This document shows positions 1 to 9,183 of a stretch of DNA of 64,000 bases, piece after piece. The stretch comes from Roseovarius sp. Pro17 (GTDB taxonomy: Bacteria; Pseudomonadota; Alphaproteobacteria; Rhodobacterales; Rhodobacteraceae): the NCBI RefSeq assembly GCF_035599575.1, contig NZ_CP141179.1, positions 2,170,001 through 2,234,000 on the forward strand. The letters run 5' to 3'. The notes under the pieces are model-generated. The model did not search any database, was not told where the DNA came from, and was given only the letters and a program-made list of their open reading frames with translations. Position 1 is the stretch's first letter. Every line of letters begins with the position of its first letter. The translations under genes and the position numbers were made by a program.

Positions 1-910
1 CCACCGCGCCGGGATCGTCCGGCTCTGCGTTCGCGCCATAATGGTGCGAATCGCCCAAGGTTACGCTGCCATCTGCCTCTTGCGCTGCGATGACATGCAC
101 GCCGTTCGCCACCGCGTCCGCCTGATGACTTTGTTGGTGGGATCTGAGCGCGGGCAGGCTCGCGCATTCCGCAAAGGCGCTGTAGCGCGTCACGCTGAGG
201 CCGCCCAGAACGAATGGATCCAGCTGCCAACCCCCCGGTTGCGGTGCGGTGCGCAGCATTTGAAGGCGGCAGGAGGTCACACCGCTTTGCGTCCACGCCT
301 CGGGATAAAGGCGGGCGAAATCGTCGCCGCCACAAATCACGATATGCTGCGCGGGCCATTCACTGGCTGCCGTCGTGACACGGCCATTCGCCGCCTCGAG
401 GACCTCGGCCCCAAAGTGAAACGTGACGCCATGTTCGCGCGCAAGCCAGCCAGATATTGCCGCCAGAGCCCCGCACTGATCGACTTTCCACGCATCGGGG
501 CTGTATAGTCCGCCCAGCGCAGTGCGGCTGAGACCGGGCGCGAAATCATGGACATTGTCGCCGTTCAACAGCGTGAAGTTCTGTCCGTAACCATCAGAAT
601 TTGCTGCACACTCTGACAGAACCGCCATCTCCTCATCCTGTCTCGCGACAAAAAGGCACCCGGCCTGCCGCAGCGCAAGCCCTGCGCCCGCCGCCACCTC
701 GCGCCAAGAGTCCAGCGTCGCGCGGGCGCTGTCCAGCTCGGGGCCGGGCCGTTGAGCGACAATCGCCAACATCCCAAAGTTGCGCACCGATGCACCATCG
801 GCCACCTCGCCACGCTCGAACACCGCAACGCGCATCCCTGCGCGAGCAGCATGCCACGCATGGGCAAGACCCAGAATACCGCCGCCCACCACCGCCAAAT
901 CATATGTCAT
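1..910 (-). CDS. FAD-dependent oxidoreductase, TIGR03364-like (3' end outside window)
   Basis: The frame is open from an ATG at 910 down to base 1 with no stop, so about 303 residues are visible and the C-terminus is missing. Residues 7-14 (VVGGGILG) form a dinucleotide-binding turn, followed by a DAO-type sequence with an early [12 protein letters not shown] segment that would bind the FAD adenosine. This resembles the glycine oxidase/D-amino-acid dehydrogenase superfamily, in particular the group named TIGR03364, whose members are often near phosphonate genes; I cannot confirm that context here. It is divergent from ispH, about 120 bases apart. The substrate is unknown; an amine or amino acid is expected from the superfamily. 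Confidence 0.75.
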   Translation of the reverse strand, partial: MTYDLAVVGGGILGLAHAWHAARAGMRVAVFERGEVADGASVRNFGMLAIVAQRPGPELDSARATLDSWREVAAGAGLALRQAGCLFVARQDEEMAVLSECAANSDGYGQNFTLLNGDNVHDFAPGLSRTALGGLYSPDAWKVDQCGALAAISGWLAREHGVTFHFGAEVLEAANGRVTTAASEWPAQHIVICGGDDFARLYPEAWTQSGVTSCRLQMLRTAPQPGGWQLDPFVLGGLSVTRYSAFAECASLPALRSHQQSHQADAVANGVHVIAAQEADGSVTLGDSHHYGANAEPDDPGAV

Positions 911-1033
911 TGCCCGCCTCCTTGCGCCGCAACCCTTTCGCGCCGTTCGCACCCCGTCAAGCGCGTCATTTCCGCCGTCCCCTCTGGACGCGCCGCGCCC
1001 TACCCCTTACCTCTGCCGCCAAGGAGCGCGCAT

Positions 1034-1984
1034 ATGACCAATCCCCCTCTTACCCTCTATCTCGCGGCACCGCGCGGCTTTTGCGCGGGCGTCGACCGCG
1101 CGATCAAGATCGTCGAGATGGCGCTGACCAAATGGGGCGCGCCGGTCTATGTGCGTCACGAAATCGTGCATAATAAATACGTCGTCGACGACCTGCGCGC
1201 CAAGGGCGCGGTTTTCGTCGAGGAGCTGGATGAATGCCCCACCGACCGCCCGGTGATCTTTTCCGCCCACGGCGTGCCGAAATCAGTCCCGGCAGAGGCG
1301 GATCGCCGCCAGATGATCTATGTCGACGCTACCTGCCCACTGGTCAGCAAGGTCCACATCGAGGCCGAGCGCCACCATGACGCGGGTCTGCAAATCATCA
1401 TGATAGGCCATGACGGTCACCCCGAAACTATCGGCACGATGGGCCAACTGCCCCCCGGCGCGGTCCTCTTGGTCGAAGCCGAAGAGGATGTAGCCAACCT
1501 GAACGTGCGCGACGCGGATGCGCTGGCCTATGTCACGCAAACCACCCTCAGCGTCGACGACACAAAGGGCATCGTCGCCGCCCTTCTAGCGCGATTCCCC
1601 ACCATTCAGGGGCCGCACAAAGAAGACATCTGCTACGCCACCACCAACCGTCAGGCGGCAGTCAAGGCGATGGCCGCAGAATGCGAGGCGATGCTGGTCG
1701 TCGGGGCGCCCAACTCCTCCAATTCGCGCCGTCTGGTCGAAGTAGGCGCGCGCGCGGGCTGCGGCTATGCCCAACTGGTGCAGCGCGCCGCTGACATCGA
1801 CTGGCGCGCCCTTGCAGGTATCCGCACCATCGGTGTGACCGCAGGCGCCTCCGCCCCCGAAGTACTGGTTAACGAGGTGATCGAGGCGCTTCAGGCGCGC
1901 TATGACGTGACCATCAAGCAGGTCGAAACCGCCGTCGAAAACGTCGAGTTCAAGGTGCCCCGCGTGCTGAGGACACCCGCATGA
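1034..1984 (+). CDS. ispH: 4-hydroxy-3-methylbut-2-enyl diphosphate reductase
   Basis: This is the last enzyme of the MEP isoprenoid pathway, reducing HMBPP to IPP and DMAPP with a [4Fe-4S] cluster. The 316-residue protein has the three cluster cysteines at about C17 ([11 protein letters not shown]), C101 ([11 protein letters not shown]) and C200 ([11 protein letters not shown]), plus the HGVP and GHDGHPE segments typical of LytB/IspH. The frame is open further upstream, but ATG 1034 is chosen because AAGGAG lies at 1021-1026 and the family homology starts there. Its stop overlaps the next start (ATGA at 1981-1984), so the following genes are probably translationally coupled. Confidence 0.97.
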   Translation: MTNPPLTLYLAAPRGFCAGVDRAIKIVEMALTKWGAPVYVRHEIVHNKYVVDDLRAKGAVFVEELDECPTDRPVIFSAHGVPKSVPAEADRRQMIYVDATCPLVSKVHIEAERHHDAGLQIIMIGHDGHPETIGTMGQLPPGAVLLVEAEEDVANLNVRDADALAYVTQTTLSVDDTKGIVAALLARFPTIQGPHKEDICYATTNRQAAVKAMAAECEAMLVVGAPNSSNSRRLVEVGARAGCGYAQLVQRAADIDWRALAGIRTIGVTAGASAPEVLVNEVIEALQARYDVTIKQVETAVENVEFKVPRVLRTPA

Positions 1985-2433
1985 GCAGTATCCCCCGCTC
2001 TGCCCTGATCCTAGGCCTTGCCGGCCTAATCCCGTTCCTGTGGGGTGCAATTACCGTGCTGCAACCCAGCCTTGCCGACTGGACGATCCGCAGCATTGGC
2101 CCCCGCTTTTCCGGACCATATGTCATGTTGTTCTACGGCGCGATCATCCTCGCGTTCATGTCCGGCGTGCTCTGGGGCTTTGCCACGAAACTGGAGGGCA
2201 CACAGGCCAGCGCGGGCTATGCGCTGTCAGTCATCCCGGCGCTCTGGGCGTTCTTTACGACCGGGGGCGGACCGTCCAGTGCGGGCATCTCGCTGATGGC
2301 GGGCTTCATCGGCCTCTTGGGACTCGACTGGCTGTTCTGGCGCTACGGCGTCGCACCCGGGTGGTGGATGTATCTGCGCGTCCCGCTGACGGCCATCGCG
2401 CTGGCCTGCCTCGCCGTAGGCGTCTTCGCATGA
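1981..2433 (+). CDS. DUF3429 family membrane protein
   Basis: This 150-residue hydrophobic protein has about five predicted membrane segments: near residues 8-25, 45-65, 73-91, 95-113 and 130-149. It resembles the DUF3429 family of inner-membrane proteins, which has no assigned reaction. It starts inside the ispH stop (ATGA) and its own stop overlaps the next start in the same way, so it belongs to the ispH-rnhA run. Neighbourhood gives no clear functional hint beyond co-expression with isoprenoid and housekeeping genes. Confidence 0.8.
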   Translation: MSSIPRSALILGLAGLIPFLWGAITVLQPSLADWTIRSIGPRFSGPYVMLFYGAIILAFMSGVLWGFATKLEGTQASAGYALSVIPALWAFFTTGGGPSSAGISLMAGFIGLLGLDWLFWRYGVAPGWWMYLRVPLTAIALACLAVGVFA

Positions 2434-3023
2434 GCGCCGATGACAAGACCCTCGCCATCTACGGCGCGCAGGCGCAGGCTTATGCCGATCTGACGGATGA
2501 TCTGGAAGGTGACAAACACCTAGTGAAGTTCATCGCCGCTATGCCTGATGGCGCGCGCGTGCTTGACCTCGGCTGCGGCCCGGGCCGCGCAGCAGGCCAA
2601 ATGGGCGCAGCAGGGCTAGACGTGGATGCGATGGATGCCGTGCCGGAAATGGTCACCATGGCTGCTGCGCATCCGGGCGTTACTGCGTGGCAAGGTACGT
2701 TTGACGACATCACAGGCGACACCATCTACGACGGAATCTGGGCCAATTTCAGCCTGCTGCACGCCCCGCGAGCCGCCATGCCACGCCATCTGGCAGCGCT
2801 GCGTCACGCGCTGAAGCCCGGAGGTCTGTTTCATATCGGCGTAAAAACCGGCACGGGCGAGGCGCGCGACAACTTGGGCCGCCTCTACACCTACTACACC
2901 GAGGCCGAATTGCGCGGCCTGTTGACCGCCGCAGAATTCACCCCGCAGGGTAGTTGGACGGGCCGTGATACCGGCCTCTCGGGCGAGCCTGCCGACTGGA
3001 TCGTGATCCACTCACATGGCTAA
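2430..3023 (+). CDS. Class I SAM-dependent methyltransferase
   Basis: The 197-residue protein has the Rossmann SAM-binding motif I at about residues 44-51 (VLDLGCGPG), an acidic residue after strand 2 (DAMDAVPEM) and a post-IV segment [18 protein letters not shown]. It matches the methyltransferase type 11/25 fold seen in small stand-alone methyltransferases. The substrate cannot be inferred. ATG 2430 overlaps the preceding stop and the gene overlaps rnhA by eight bases. The frame is open upstream of 2430, but that part is antisense or out-of-frame shadow of the DUF3429 gene. Confidence 0.85.
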   Translation: MSADDKTLAIYGAQAQAYADLTDDLEGDKHLVKFIAAMPDGARVLDLGCGPGRAAGQMGAAGLDVDAMDAVPEMVTMAAAHPGVTAWQGTFDDITGDTIYDGIWANFSLLHAPRAAMPRHLAALRHALKPGGLFHIGVKTGTGEARDNLGRLYTYYTEAELRGLLTAAEFTPQGSWTGRDTGLSGEPADWIVIHSHG

Positions 3024-3480
3024 GCTGTTCGCCTATACCGATGGTGCCTGCTCGGGCAATCCCGGCCCCGGCGGTTGGGGTGCCCTATTGCGCGCAATGG
3101 ACGGCGATAGCATCGTAAAAGAGCGCTGCCTTAGCGGCGGCGAGGCTAATACCACCAACAACCGGATGGAACTGCTGGCCGCCATCAACGCACTGGAAAC
3201 GCTTGCGAAACCATCCAAGCTGACCATCATCACCGACAGCCAATACGTGAAAAACGGGGTCACCGGCTGGATTCACGGCTGGAAGCGGAACGGTTGGAAA
3301 ACCGCCGCCAGAAAGCCGGTAAAAAACGCCGAGCTTTGGCAGCGGCTGGACGAGGCGCAGGCCCGCCACGACGTGACATGGGAATGGGTCAAGGGCCATG
3401 CAGGCCACCCCGAAAACGAACGCGCGGACGAGTTGGCCCGCGAAGGCATGGCACCCTTCAAAGGCAAACCAGTCAAATGA
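3016..3480 (+). CDS. rnhA: Ribonuclease HI
   Basis: This enzyme cleaves the RNA strand of RNA-DNA hybrids, removing primers and R-loops. The 154-residue length is normal for bacterial RNase HI. All active-site residues are visible: D9 in [17 protein letters not shown]52 in [10 protein letters not shown]74 in [11 protein letters not shown]128 in [11 protein letters not shown] and D138 in RADELA. The start lies eight bases inside the upstream methyltransferase gene and the stop overlaps the downstream channel gene by four bases, so it is embedded in a coupled operon that begins at ispH. Confidence 0.97.
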   Translation: MAKLFAYTDGACSGNPGPGGWGALLRAMDGDSIVKERCLSGGEANTTNNRMELLAAINALETLAKPSKLTIITDSQYVKNGVTGWIHGWKRNGWKTAARKPVKNAELWQRLDEAQARHDVTWEWVKGHAGHPENERADELAREGMAPFKGKPVK

Positions 3481-4100
3481 CCGCGCCTGTCCTACTCGAC
3501 TATGCCTCGGTGCTGATCTTTGCGCTGACTGGCGCGTTGGTGGCCAGCCGTGCGCAGCTTGACCTCGTTGGTTTCGCCTTCATCGCCTGCCTGACAGCGG
3601 TCGGCGGTGGCACATTGCGCGATGTGATGCTGGACCGTCATCCGGTCTTTTGGATGAACGATCCGACCTACATCCTGATCGCCGTCTGCGCCGCCGTGCT
3701 GATCTTCTTTACGGCGCATCTCGTTGAAAGCCGCTATCGCTGGCTCTTGTGGCTCGACGCCTTCGCGCTGGCGGTCGCCGTCCCGGCGGGCGTGTCGGCG
3801 GCGCTGCTGATGACGCAGCCCATGCCGATCGTGGTGCTGATGGGCATGACAACGGGCTGCATGGGCGGACTGATGCGCGACGTCGTCATCGGTGAGGTGC
3901 CGCTGGTCCTGCGCAAGGGCGCGCTTTACGTCAGCGCCGCATTTGCCGGATCGCTCACCGCGACCATCCTCGACCGGTTGGGCTTTGAGGCGATCATCGT
4001 CCTTAGTGCCTGTGGTGTCGTCACATGGGCCCTGCGCGCGGGATCGCTCGCCTTCGGCTGGGCCTTGCCGATCTACAAGGCACGACCGCCGCACGAGTAG
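3477..4100 (+). CDS. TRIC-type cation channel family protein (UPF0126)
   Basis: The 207-residue protein is an integral membrane protein with about seven hydrophobic segments arranged as two similar halves. Each half has the family signature: [13 protein letters not shown] near residue 41 and [16 protein letters not shown] near residue 127. Prokaryotic members of this family form trimeric potassium-permeable channels; a role in cation balance is inferred from family membership. ATG 3477 overlaps the rnhA stop (ATGA). It is the last gene of the ispH run and faces the next gene tail to tail, ten bases away. Confidence 0.85.
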   Translation: MTAPVLLDYASVLIFALTGALVASRAQLDLVGFAFIACLTAVGGGTLRDVMLDRHPVFWMNDPTYILIAVCAAVLIFFTAHLVESRYRWLLWLDAFALAVAVPAGVSAALLMTQPMPIVVLMGMTTGCMGGLMRDVVIGEVPLVLRKGALYVSAAFAGSLTATILDRLGFEAIIVLSACGVVTWALRAGSLAFGWALPIYKARPPHE

Positions 4101-4110
4101 CGCCGCGCCG

Positions 4111-4353
4111 TCAGCGCCGCCCGCGCCAGTGAAACGGCACGATGATCAACGCTCCGACAGACGACGCGATGGCGTTCAGCCCGGACGAGCCAAATCCGAT
4201 GCCGAACATCAGCCGCACGAAGTAAAACAGGAACGCGCCGCCGATGCAGATGATGATCGACGGCAGGATACCGTTGCGCGTAAAGCCAGATTTTTCCGAG
4301 ATGTAGCCGACGAACCCGGCGATCACGACCGTACCCATTATGGTTGGAAACAT
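4111..4353 (-). CDS. Small membrane protein, GlsB/YeaQ/YmgE-like
   Basis: The 80-residue protein has two to three hydrophobic segments rich in glycine (VVIAGFVGYISEKSGF, then ILPSIIICIGGAFLFYFVRLMFG, then an ASSVGALIIVP tail). This pattern of a Gly-rich first helix and a conserved central IGGAFLFYF resembles the transglycosylase-associated GlsB/YeaQ/YmgE family, often stress-induced and of unclear biochemical role. It lies downstream of fmt on the same strand, ten bases from its stop. The assignment rests on length and hydrophobic pattern, so the family name is tentative. Confidence 0.65.
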   Translation of the reverse strand: MFPTIMGTVVIAGFVGYISEKSGFTRNGILPSIIICIGGAFLFYFVRLMFGIGFGSSGLNAIASSVGALIIVPFHWRGRR

Positions 4354-4363
4354 GACGCCTCGC

Positions 4364-5269
4364 CTATAGCCGCGTGCCTACAGGCACAGTCATGCCGCGC
4401 AGGAATTCACCCGCATCCTGCGCCGCACGGCCCGCCCGCTGCAAGCGCAAAAGCTGCACGGCGCCCTTGCCGCAGGCGACGGTCAGTTGATTGTCCAAAA
4501 CCTCACCCGGAGCGCCCTGCCCCTCAGCCAGCCGTGAGGCCAGCAACTTGACGCGTTGTCCGTCGATCTCGCACCACGCACCGGGAAAGGGCGACAAGCC
4601 ACGAATCAAGCGATCCACCTCGGCGGCGTCACGGCCCCAATCTACGCGCGCTTCGGCTTTGTCTATCTTGGCGGCATACGTCACGCCCTCGGTGCTCTGG
4701 GCCTGCGGCACCAGCGTATCCAGCCGCTCCAGCGCCTCGCAAATCAGACCAGCGCCCATAGCGCTCAGGCGATCATGTAGCTGCCCAGTCGTGTCCTCGG
4801 CCCCAATCTGCGCCTCCTCGCGCAATAGGACCGGGCCGGTGTCCAGCCCGGCCTCCATCTGCATGATGCATACGCCTGTCACGGCATCGCCAGCCATGAT
4901 CGCGCGGTGGATTGGCGCCGCCCCACGCCAGCGCGGCAGCAGCGAGGCATGAATGTTCAGACAGCCATGCGTTGGCGCATCCAGCACCGCCTGCGGCAGA
5001 ATCAGGCCGAAAGCCACAACGACGGCGACATCGGCGTTCAGCGCCCGATAGGCCGCCTGCACATCTGCATCCCTCAGGCTGACCGGATGCCGCACCTCGA
5101 GGCCCAGCGCACGCGCGCGCGCATGAACCGGCGTCGGGCGATCCTTTTTGCCCCGCCCCGCCGGGCGCGGCGGTTGGCTATAGACAGCGGCGATATCATG
5201 CCCAGCGGCGATCAGCGCGTCGAGTGTGGGAGCCGAAAAATCAGGTGTTCCCATAAAGATAACGCGCAT
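4364..5269 (-). CDS. fmt: Methionyl-tRNA formyltransferase
   Basis: This enzyme formylates initiator Met-tRNA with 10-formyl-THF. The 301-residue protein has the N-terminal formyltransferase domain (residues 1-185) with catalytic N105, H107 and D143 in [18 protein letters not shown] and GLDTGPVL, followed by a C-terminal tRNA-binding barrel (about 205-300, with the [14 protein letters not shown] segment). It lies two bases after the deformylase-like gene and behind def, so the enzymes that add and later remove the formyl group are co-transcribed. Confidence 0.97.
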   Translation of the reverse strand: MRVIFMGTPDFSAPTLDALIAAGHDIAAVYSQPPRPAGRGKKDRPTPVHARARALGLEVRHPVSLRDADVQAAYRALNADVAVVVAFGLILPQAVLDAPTHGCLNIHASLLPRWRGAAPIHRAIMAGDAVTGVCIMQMEAGLDTGPVLLREEAQIGAEDTTGQLHDRLSAMGAGLICEALERLDTLVPQAQSTEGVTYAAKIDKAEARVDWGRDAAEVDRLIRGLSPFPGAWCEIDGQRVKLLASRLAEGQGAPGEVLDNQLTVACGKGAVQLLRLQRAGRAAQDAGEFLRGMTVPVGTRL

Positions 5270-5271
5270 TG

Positions 5272-5769
5272 CTAATCCTTTACCTTACGTGCCTTGCGCA
5301 GAAACATATCGCGGCGCAGCTTGGTCAGGCGGTCAAAATACATGCGCCCATTCAGATGGTCGATCTGGTGCTGCACAGACGTGGCCCAAAGGCTGACAAA
5401 ATCACGCTCTTCGATCTCGCCTAAGTCGTTCATAAACCGCACCGTCACCGCACGCGGCCGCGCGACCAGCGCCGACAGGCCCGGCAGGTTCGGGCTTGCC
5501 TCTTCATGCGGGCGCATCTGGGCGCTGGCGTGCAATACCTCGGGGTTCGCCATGCGGATCGCCTGCCCCCGCACGTCGCTCGCATCGACCACGGCAAGGC
5601 GCAGCATCACGCCGATCTGAGGCGCGGCCAGGCCGACGCCCGGCATCGCCTCCATCGTGTCAATCATATCGTCCCAATGGGCGCGGATCTTGTCGGTGAT
5701 CGCATCGACCGGCGTTGCGGCGCTGCGCAGCCGCTTGTCCGGCCAAGGAATGCAGCGACGCACGACCAT
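5272..5769 (-). CDS. Peptide deformylase-like protein lacking catalytic residues
   Basis: The 165-residue protein is clearly a paralogue of the adjacent deformylase. Motif 1 is intact ([10 protein letters not shown], residues 44-53), but motif 2, normally EGCLS, reads EASPN, so the metal-ligand Cys is Ser92. Motif 3, normally HExxH, reads HQIDH (134-138), so the catalytic Glu is Gln135. Both metal-binding histidines remain. It should therefore lack normal iron-dependent deformylase activity. The frame is intact and tightly spaced between def and fmt (gaps of 3 and 2 bases), which argues for a retained role, perhaps regulatory or substrate-binding; that is inference. Confidence 0.85.
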   Translation of the reverse strand: MVVRRCIPWPDKRLRSAATPVDAITDKIRAHWDDMIDTMEAMPGVGLAAPQIGVMLRLAVVDASDVRGQAIRMANPEVLHASAQMRPHEEASPNLPGLSALVARPRAVTVRFMNDLGEIEERDFVSLWATSVQHQIDHLNGRMYFDRLTKLRRDMFLRKARKVKD

Positions 5770-5772
5770 CCG

Positions 5773-6291
5773 CTAGCCCCGCGCCATTTCGCGTTTCAGC
5801 TTCTGCATCCGGCGGGTGATCAGCTGCCGCTTCATCGGGCCGATATGGTCGATAAAGAGTTTGCCGTTCAGGTGGTCAATCTCGTGCTGCACGCAGGTCG
5901 CCCAGAGGCCGTCAAAACCGGCGCTCTGCTCATTTCCGTCCATATCGACCCAACGCACTTCGACCTCGGCGGGCCGGGTCACGTCGGCAAATTGATCCGG
6001 GATCGACAGACACCCTTCCTCATAGACGTTCATTGCCTCGGAACTGGCCGTTACCTCGGGGTTGAACATCACCATGGGTCGGGGTGTCGCGCCCTCTTCC
6101 TTGATGCAATCCATGACGATCAGACGGCTCAGCACGCCAACCTGCGGCGCAGCAAGGCCGATGCCTGGCGCATCATACATCGTCTCCAGCATATCCTCGG
6201 CCAGCCGGTGCATATCGCCGGTGACGTCCGTGACGGCCTCGCAGATTTTTTTCAGGCGGGGATCGGGGTGTATGAGGATCGGCATTTTCAT
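5773..6291 (-). CDS. def: Peptide deformylase
   Basis: This metalloenzyme removes the N-formyl group from nascent proteins. The 172-residue protein has all three motifs: GIGLAAPQVG (43-52), EEGCLSIP with the metal ligand C94, and QHEIDHLNG with H136, E137 and H140. The frame is open upstream to 6543, but ATG 6291 (MKMPILIHPDPRL) is where deformylase homology begins; the extension is antisense to the aminotransferase gene. It heads the def, def-like, fmt operon and is divergent from the PatB-type gene. Confidence 0.97.
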   Translation of the reverse strand: MKMPILIHPDPRLKKICEAVTDVTGDMHRLAEDMLETMYDAPGIGLAAPQVGVLSRLIVMDCIKEEGATPRPMVMFNPEVTASSEAMNVYEEGCLSIPDQFADVTRPAEVEVRWVDMDGNEQSAGFDGLWATCVQHEIDHLNGKLFIDHIGPMKRQLITRRMQKLKREMARG

Positions 6292-6391
6292 GGGCTTGCA
6301 TGTAGGTGATGCGAACGCGCGGTGCAACGGTCCTTGCACCCGACGCTGCGTCGGGTAGCTTGCGCAGCAGGCCGCAAAAGGGAGACCCTGC

Positions 6392-7561
6392 ATGAACTTC
6401 GACGAAATCATCGACCGCGTCGGCACCCATTCCAGCAAATGGGACATGATGGAGCCGATATACGGCGTCAGCCCCAAGGATGGGATCGCGATGTGGGTGG
6501 CCGACATGGATTTCCGCCCCCCTGCCTGCGTCTCGAACGCCATCGCGGCGATGCACGATCATGGCATTTACGGGTATTTTGGCGACGAGGGAGCGTACCG
6601 TGCCGCGATCCAGTGGTGGATGAAAGAGCGGCATGGCTGGAGCGTCGACAGGGACGCGATTTTCACCACTCATGGCCTCGTCAACGGCACGGCGATGTGC
6701 GTCGACGCCTTTACGGCACCCGGCGACGGCGTGGTCCTGTTCACGCCCGTCTATCACGCCTTCGCAAGAGTGATCAAAGCGGCAGGGCGCAAGGTGGTGG
6801 AATGCCCGCTGACGTTGGAGTCGGGCAAATATCAGATGGATTTCGCAGCCTACGACGCCCAAATGACCGGGCGCGAGACGATGGTGATCCTCTGCTCACC
6901 GCACAATCCCGGCGGGCGCGTCTGGACCCGAGACGAACTGCAGGGCGTCGCCGATTTCGCGCGGCGACACGACCTGATACTGGTCTCGGATGAAATTCAC
7001 CACGATCTGATCATGCCGGGACACCGCCACATCCCGATGGCGAATATCGACGGGATCGAGGATCGCCTCGCGATGCTGACCGCGACGACCAAGACGTTCA
7101 ACATCGCCGGCTCGCATACCGGTAACGTCATCATCCCCGACGAGGGTTTGCGCACGCGCTTTGCAACGCGGATGGTGGCGTTGGGCCTTTCGGCGAACTC
7201 CTTTGGCCTTTTCATGGCCGAGGCCGCCTATTCCCCCGAAGGTGCCGCATGGGTCGATGCCGTCTGCGCCTACCTCGATGGCAACAGGCAGATCTTTGAC
7301 GCAGGGGTAAACGCGATACCGGGGGTGACGTCGATGCCACTAGAATCGACCTATCTGGCATGGGTGGATTTTTCCGGCACCGGCATGACCCGCGAGGAAT
7401 TCACCAGCCGGGTTGAGCAGACGGCGCGCATCGCGGTGAGTCATGGGCCGACCTTCGGCGCCGGTGGCGAGAACTATCTGCGCTTCAACATCGCCACTCC
7501 CCGCGCCCGCGTGCAAGAGGCTGTCGAGCGTTTGACCAAAGCGTTCTCCGATCTTCAATAA
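6392..7561 (+). CDS. patB: MalY/PatB-family C-S lyase (cystathionine beta-lyase)
   Basis: The 389-residue PLP enzyme is of aminotransferase fold type I. Visible features are the early WVADMDF segment (residues 36-42) typical of MalY/PatB, the CSPHNPGGRVW loop around N172, the SDEIHHDL motif around D200, and the PLP lysine K234 in TATTKTFNIAGSH. Members cleave cystathionine or cysteine conjugates to pyruvate, ammonia and a thiol. In roseobacters related enzymes also act on DMSP-derived or other thiol conjugates, so the in vivo substrate is open. It has GGGAGA ten bases before ATG 6392. Confidence 0.9.
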   Translation: MNFDEIIDRVGTHSSKWDMMEPIYGVSPKDGIAMWVADMDFRPPACVSNAIAAMHDHGIYGYFGDEGAYRAAIQWWMKERHGWSVDRDAIFTTHGLVNGTAMCVDAFTAPGDGVVLFTPVYHAFARVIKAAGRKVVECPLTLESGKYQMDFAAYDAQMTGRETMVILCSPHNPGGRVWTRDELQGVADFARRHDLILVSDEIHHDLIMPGHRHIPMANIDGIEDRLAMLTATTKTFNIAGSHTGNVIIPDEGLRTRFATRMVALGLSANSFGLFMAEAAYSPEGAAWVDAVCAYLDGNRQIFDAGVNAIPGVTSMPLESTYLAWVDFSGTGMTREEFTSRVEQTARIAVSHGPTFGAGGENYLRFNIATPRARVQEAVERLTKAFSDLQ

Positions 7562-7601
7562 GGTTGTGACGGGGCTGGGGCGTCTGCGCGCCCGGCCCCG
7601 G

Positions 7602-7976
7602 CTATGCGGCGTCGTCTGGACGCCGCGCGACATGTTCCAGCAGGCCCGCAGGCGCATCTGGCGCGCGCGCGAAGTCGGCTGGCTGACTCGCCGACGCGTC
7701 GGTCATGCGCTTGTAGTCAAAATGCCACTCGCCCGCCTCCTCGACGGCTGCGACTATCAGGCCGCGCGACAGATGCCGGGAGCCGTCGTAGAGGTCCACC
7801 AGCCCGCCAAGATGCGGCGCATCCGCTGCGTCCACTGCAAAACCGCCAGGCCAGGCGCGCAGAATTCGGTAGAACACACCGCCCGCCTCGACCCTCAGGC
7901 GATGACTTTTGAGTTGCGCAGCCTTGCGGGCGGCATCCAAGCCGTCCTGCACATCGCGCGGCAAGTGCATTTCCAT
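7602..7976 (-). CDS. Conserved hypothetical protein
   Basis: The 124-residue soluble protein has no signal peptide or membrane segment. It begins MEMHLPRDVQDGLDAARKAA and ends with an Ala/Pro-rich tail (residues about 100-124). The central LVDLYDGSRHLSRGLIVA segment and the WHFDYKRMT motif look well conserved, and I recall similar unnamed proteins in Rhodobacteraceae, but I know no function. It faces the PatB-type gene tail to tail; the 40 bases between them hold a GC-rich inverted repeat (7573-7601) that may end both transcripts. Confidence 0.65.
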   Translation of the reverse strand: MEMHLPRDVQDGLDAARKAAQLKSHRLRVEAGGVFYRILRAWPGGFAVDAADAPHLGGLVDLYDGSRHLSRGLIVAAVEEAGEWHFDYKRMTDASASQPADFARAPDAPAGLLEHVARRPDDAA

Positions 7977-8173
7977 GGTGATCCCCTCCGGCTGTCGTCG
8001 CCTTACTAGGATGCGCCGAAAATCATTCCGATCAAGTTAAGAATTTTCGAAATGGTCTAGCGTTGCCGGTTTGCCAACCGATCTACACCGCCGAACCTCT
8101 AGCCTCCTTGCGCGGCGCACATTTATCCGATTGAACATAAAGTCAGGCGAATACCCCGGAAAGGAGGCCTCCG

Positions 8174-9085
8174 ATGAGCATCCCAGCCATCCTCGCGCTG
8201 GCCATGCTGCTGGACGCCGCTTTGGGTGAGCCACGCTGGCTGTGGTCCCGCCTGCCTCACCCTGCGGTCCTGATGGGTCGCGCAATCGACGCGCTGGACA
8301 TGCGTCTAAACGCGGGGGCGTTTCGGCGGGCCAAGGGCGTTCTTGCCGTGGCAATGTTGGCTGTTGGCGCTCTGACCATCGGGGTGGTGCTGGCCCAGTT
8401 GGGCACGCTGATTGTTGCCATAGCCGCCGCCATCCTGATCGCGCAGCGCTCACTGGTGGATCATGTCGCGGCCGTCGCGGCCGGCCTGCGCCAATCAACT
8501 GAAGCAGGGCGCAGCGCAGTCGCAATGATCGTCGGGCGAGACACCAACGGCATGGATCAGGCGACGGTCACCCGCGCCGCGATCGAATCGGCATCCGAGA
8601 ATTTCAGCGACGGCGTCATCGCCCCTCTGTTCTGGTTGGCTATCGCCGGGCTGCCCGGCCTCGTCCTCTACAAGACAATAAATACTGCCGACAGCATGAT
8701 CGGGCACCGCACAGCGCGTCACGCGCAGTTCGGCTGGGCGGCAGCACGGTTGGATGACGTGATGAACTTTGTTCCTGCCCGCGCCAGTGCTGCGCTGATC
8801 GCTCTGCTTGCCCGCCCGCGCCCCCGCTGGCAGGACATCGCATCGGATGCCCGCCAGCACCGCTCGCCCAACGGGGGCTGGCCCGAAGCCACGATGGCAC
8901 GTAGCATTGGCGTGGCCCTATCGGGACCGCGCGCCTACGCAGGGCAGACGCAAGACTATCCTTTCGTCAACCCCGCCGGCCTGCGCCGCGCCGGCCCGGC
9001 ACAGATCGACGCCGCGATCACGGTTCTGTGGCGCGCCTGGGGCGCCGTCCTGATTCTGGCAACTCTCGCAGCCCTCCTTGTGTAA
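8174..9085 (+). CDS. cobD: Adenosylcobinamide-phosphate synthase CobD/CbiB
   Basis: This membrane enzyme attaches the aminopropanol arm to adenosylcobyric acid in B12 synthesis. The 303-residue protein shows family segments LDAALGEP (14-21), HPAVLMGRAI (30-39), RDTNGMDQATVTRAAIESASEN with the conserved SASENFSDGVIAPLFW region (about 137-158), YKTINTADSMIGHR (166-179) and NGGWPEATMA (235-244). AAGGAGG at 8160-8166 precedes ATG 8174. No B12-box-like element was seen in the 197 bases upstream. B12 supply fits the corrinoid protein encoded at 59670. Confidence 0.95.
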   Translation: MSIPAILALAMLLDAALGEPRWLWSRLPHPAVLMGRAIDALDMRLNAGAFRRAKGVLAVAMLAVGALTIGVVLAQLGTLIVAIAAAILIAQRSLVDHVAAVAAGLRQSTEAGRSAVAMIVGRDTNGMDQATVTRAAIESASENFSDGVIAPLFWLAIAGLPGLVLYKTINTADSMIGHRTARHAQFGWAAARLDDVMNFVPARASAALIALLARPRPRWQDIASDARQHRSPNGGWPEATMARSIGVALSGPRAYAGQTQDYPFVNPAGLRRAGPAQIDAAITVLWRAWGAVLILATLAALLV

Positions 9086-9183
9086 CCATGCGATCCTGCT
9101 GCAATTTCCTTAACTTCCGGTTTCAGACCCCCACTAAAATCCCGTAGTGTGCCGAAAATCTACAAACACCGACGAGGCCCTTC

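Noticed and set aside
7977..8173. Possible cobalamin riboswitch before cobD
   Set aside because: No B12-box-like sequence or matching pairing was found in the 197 bases.
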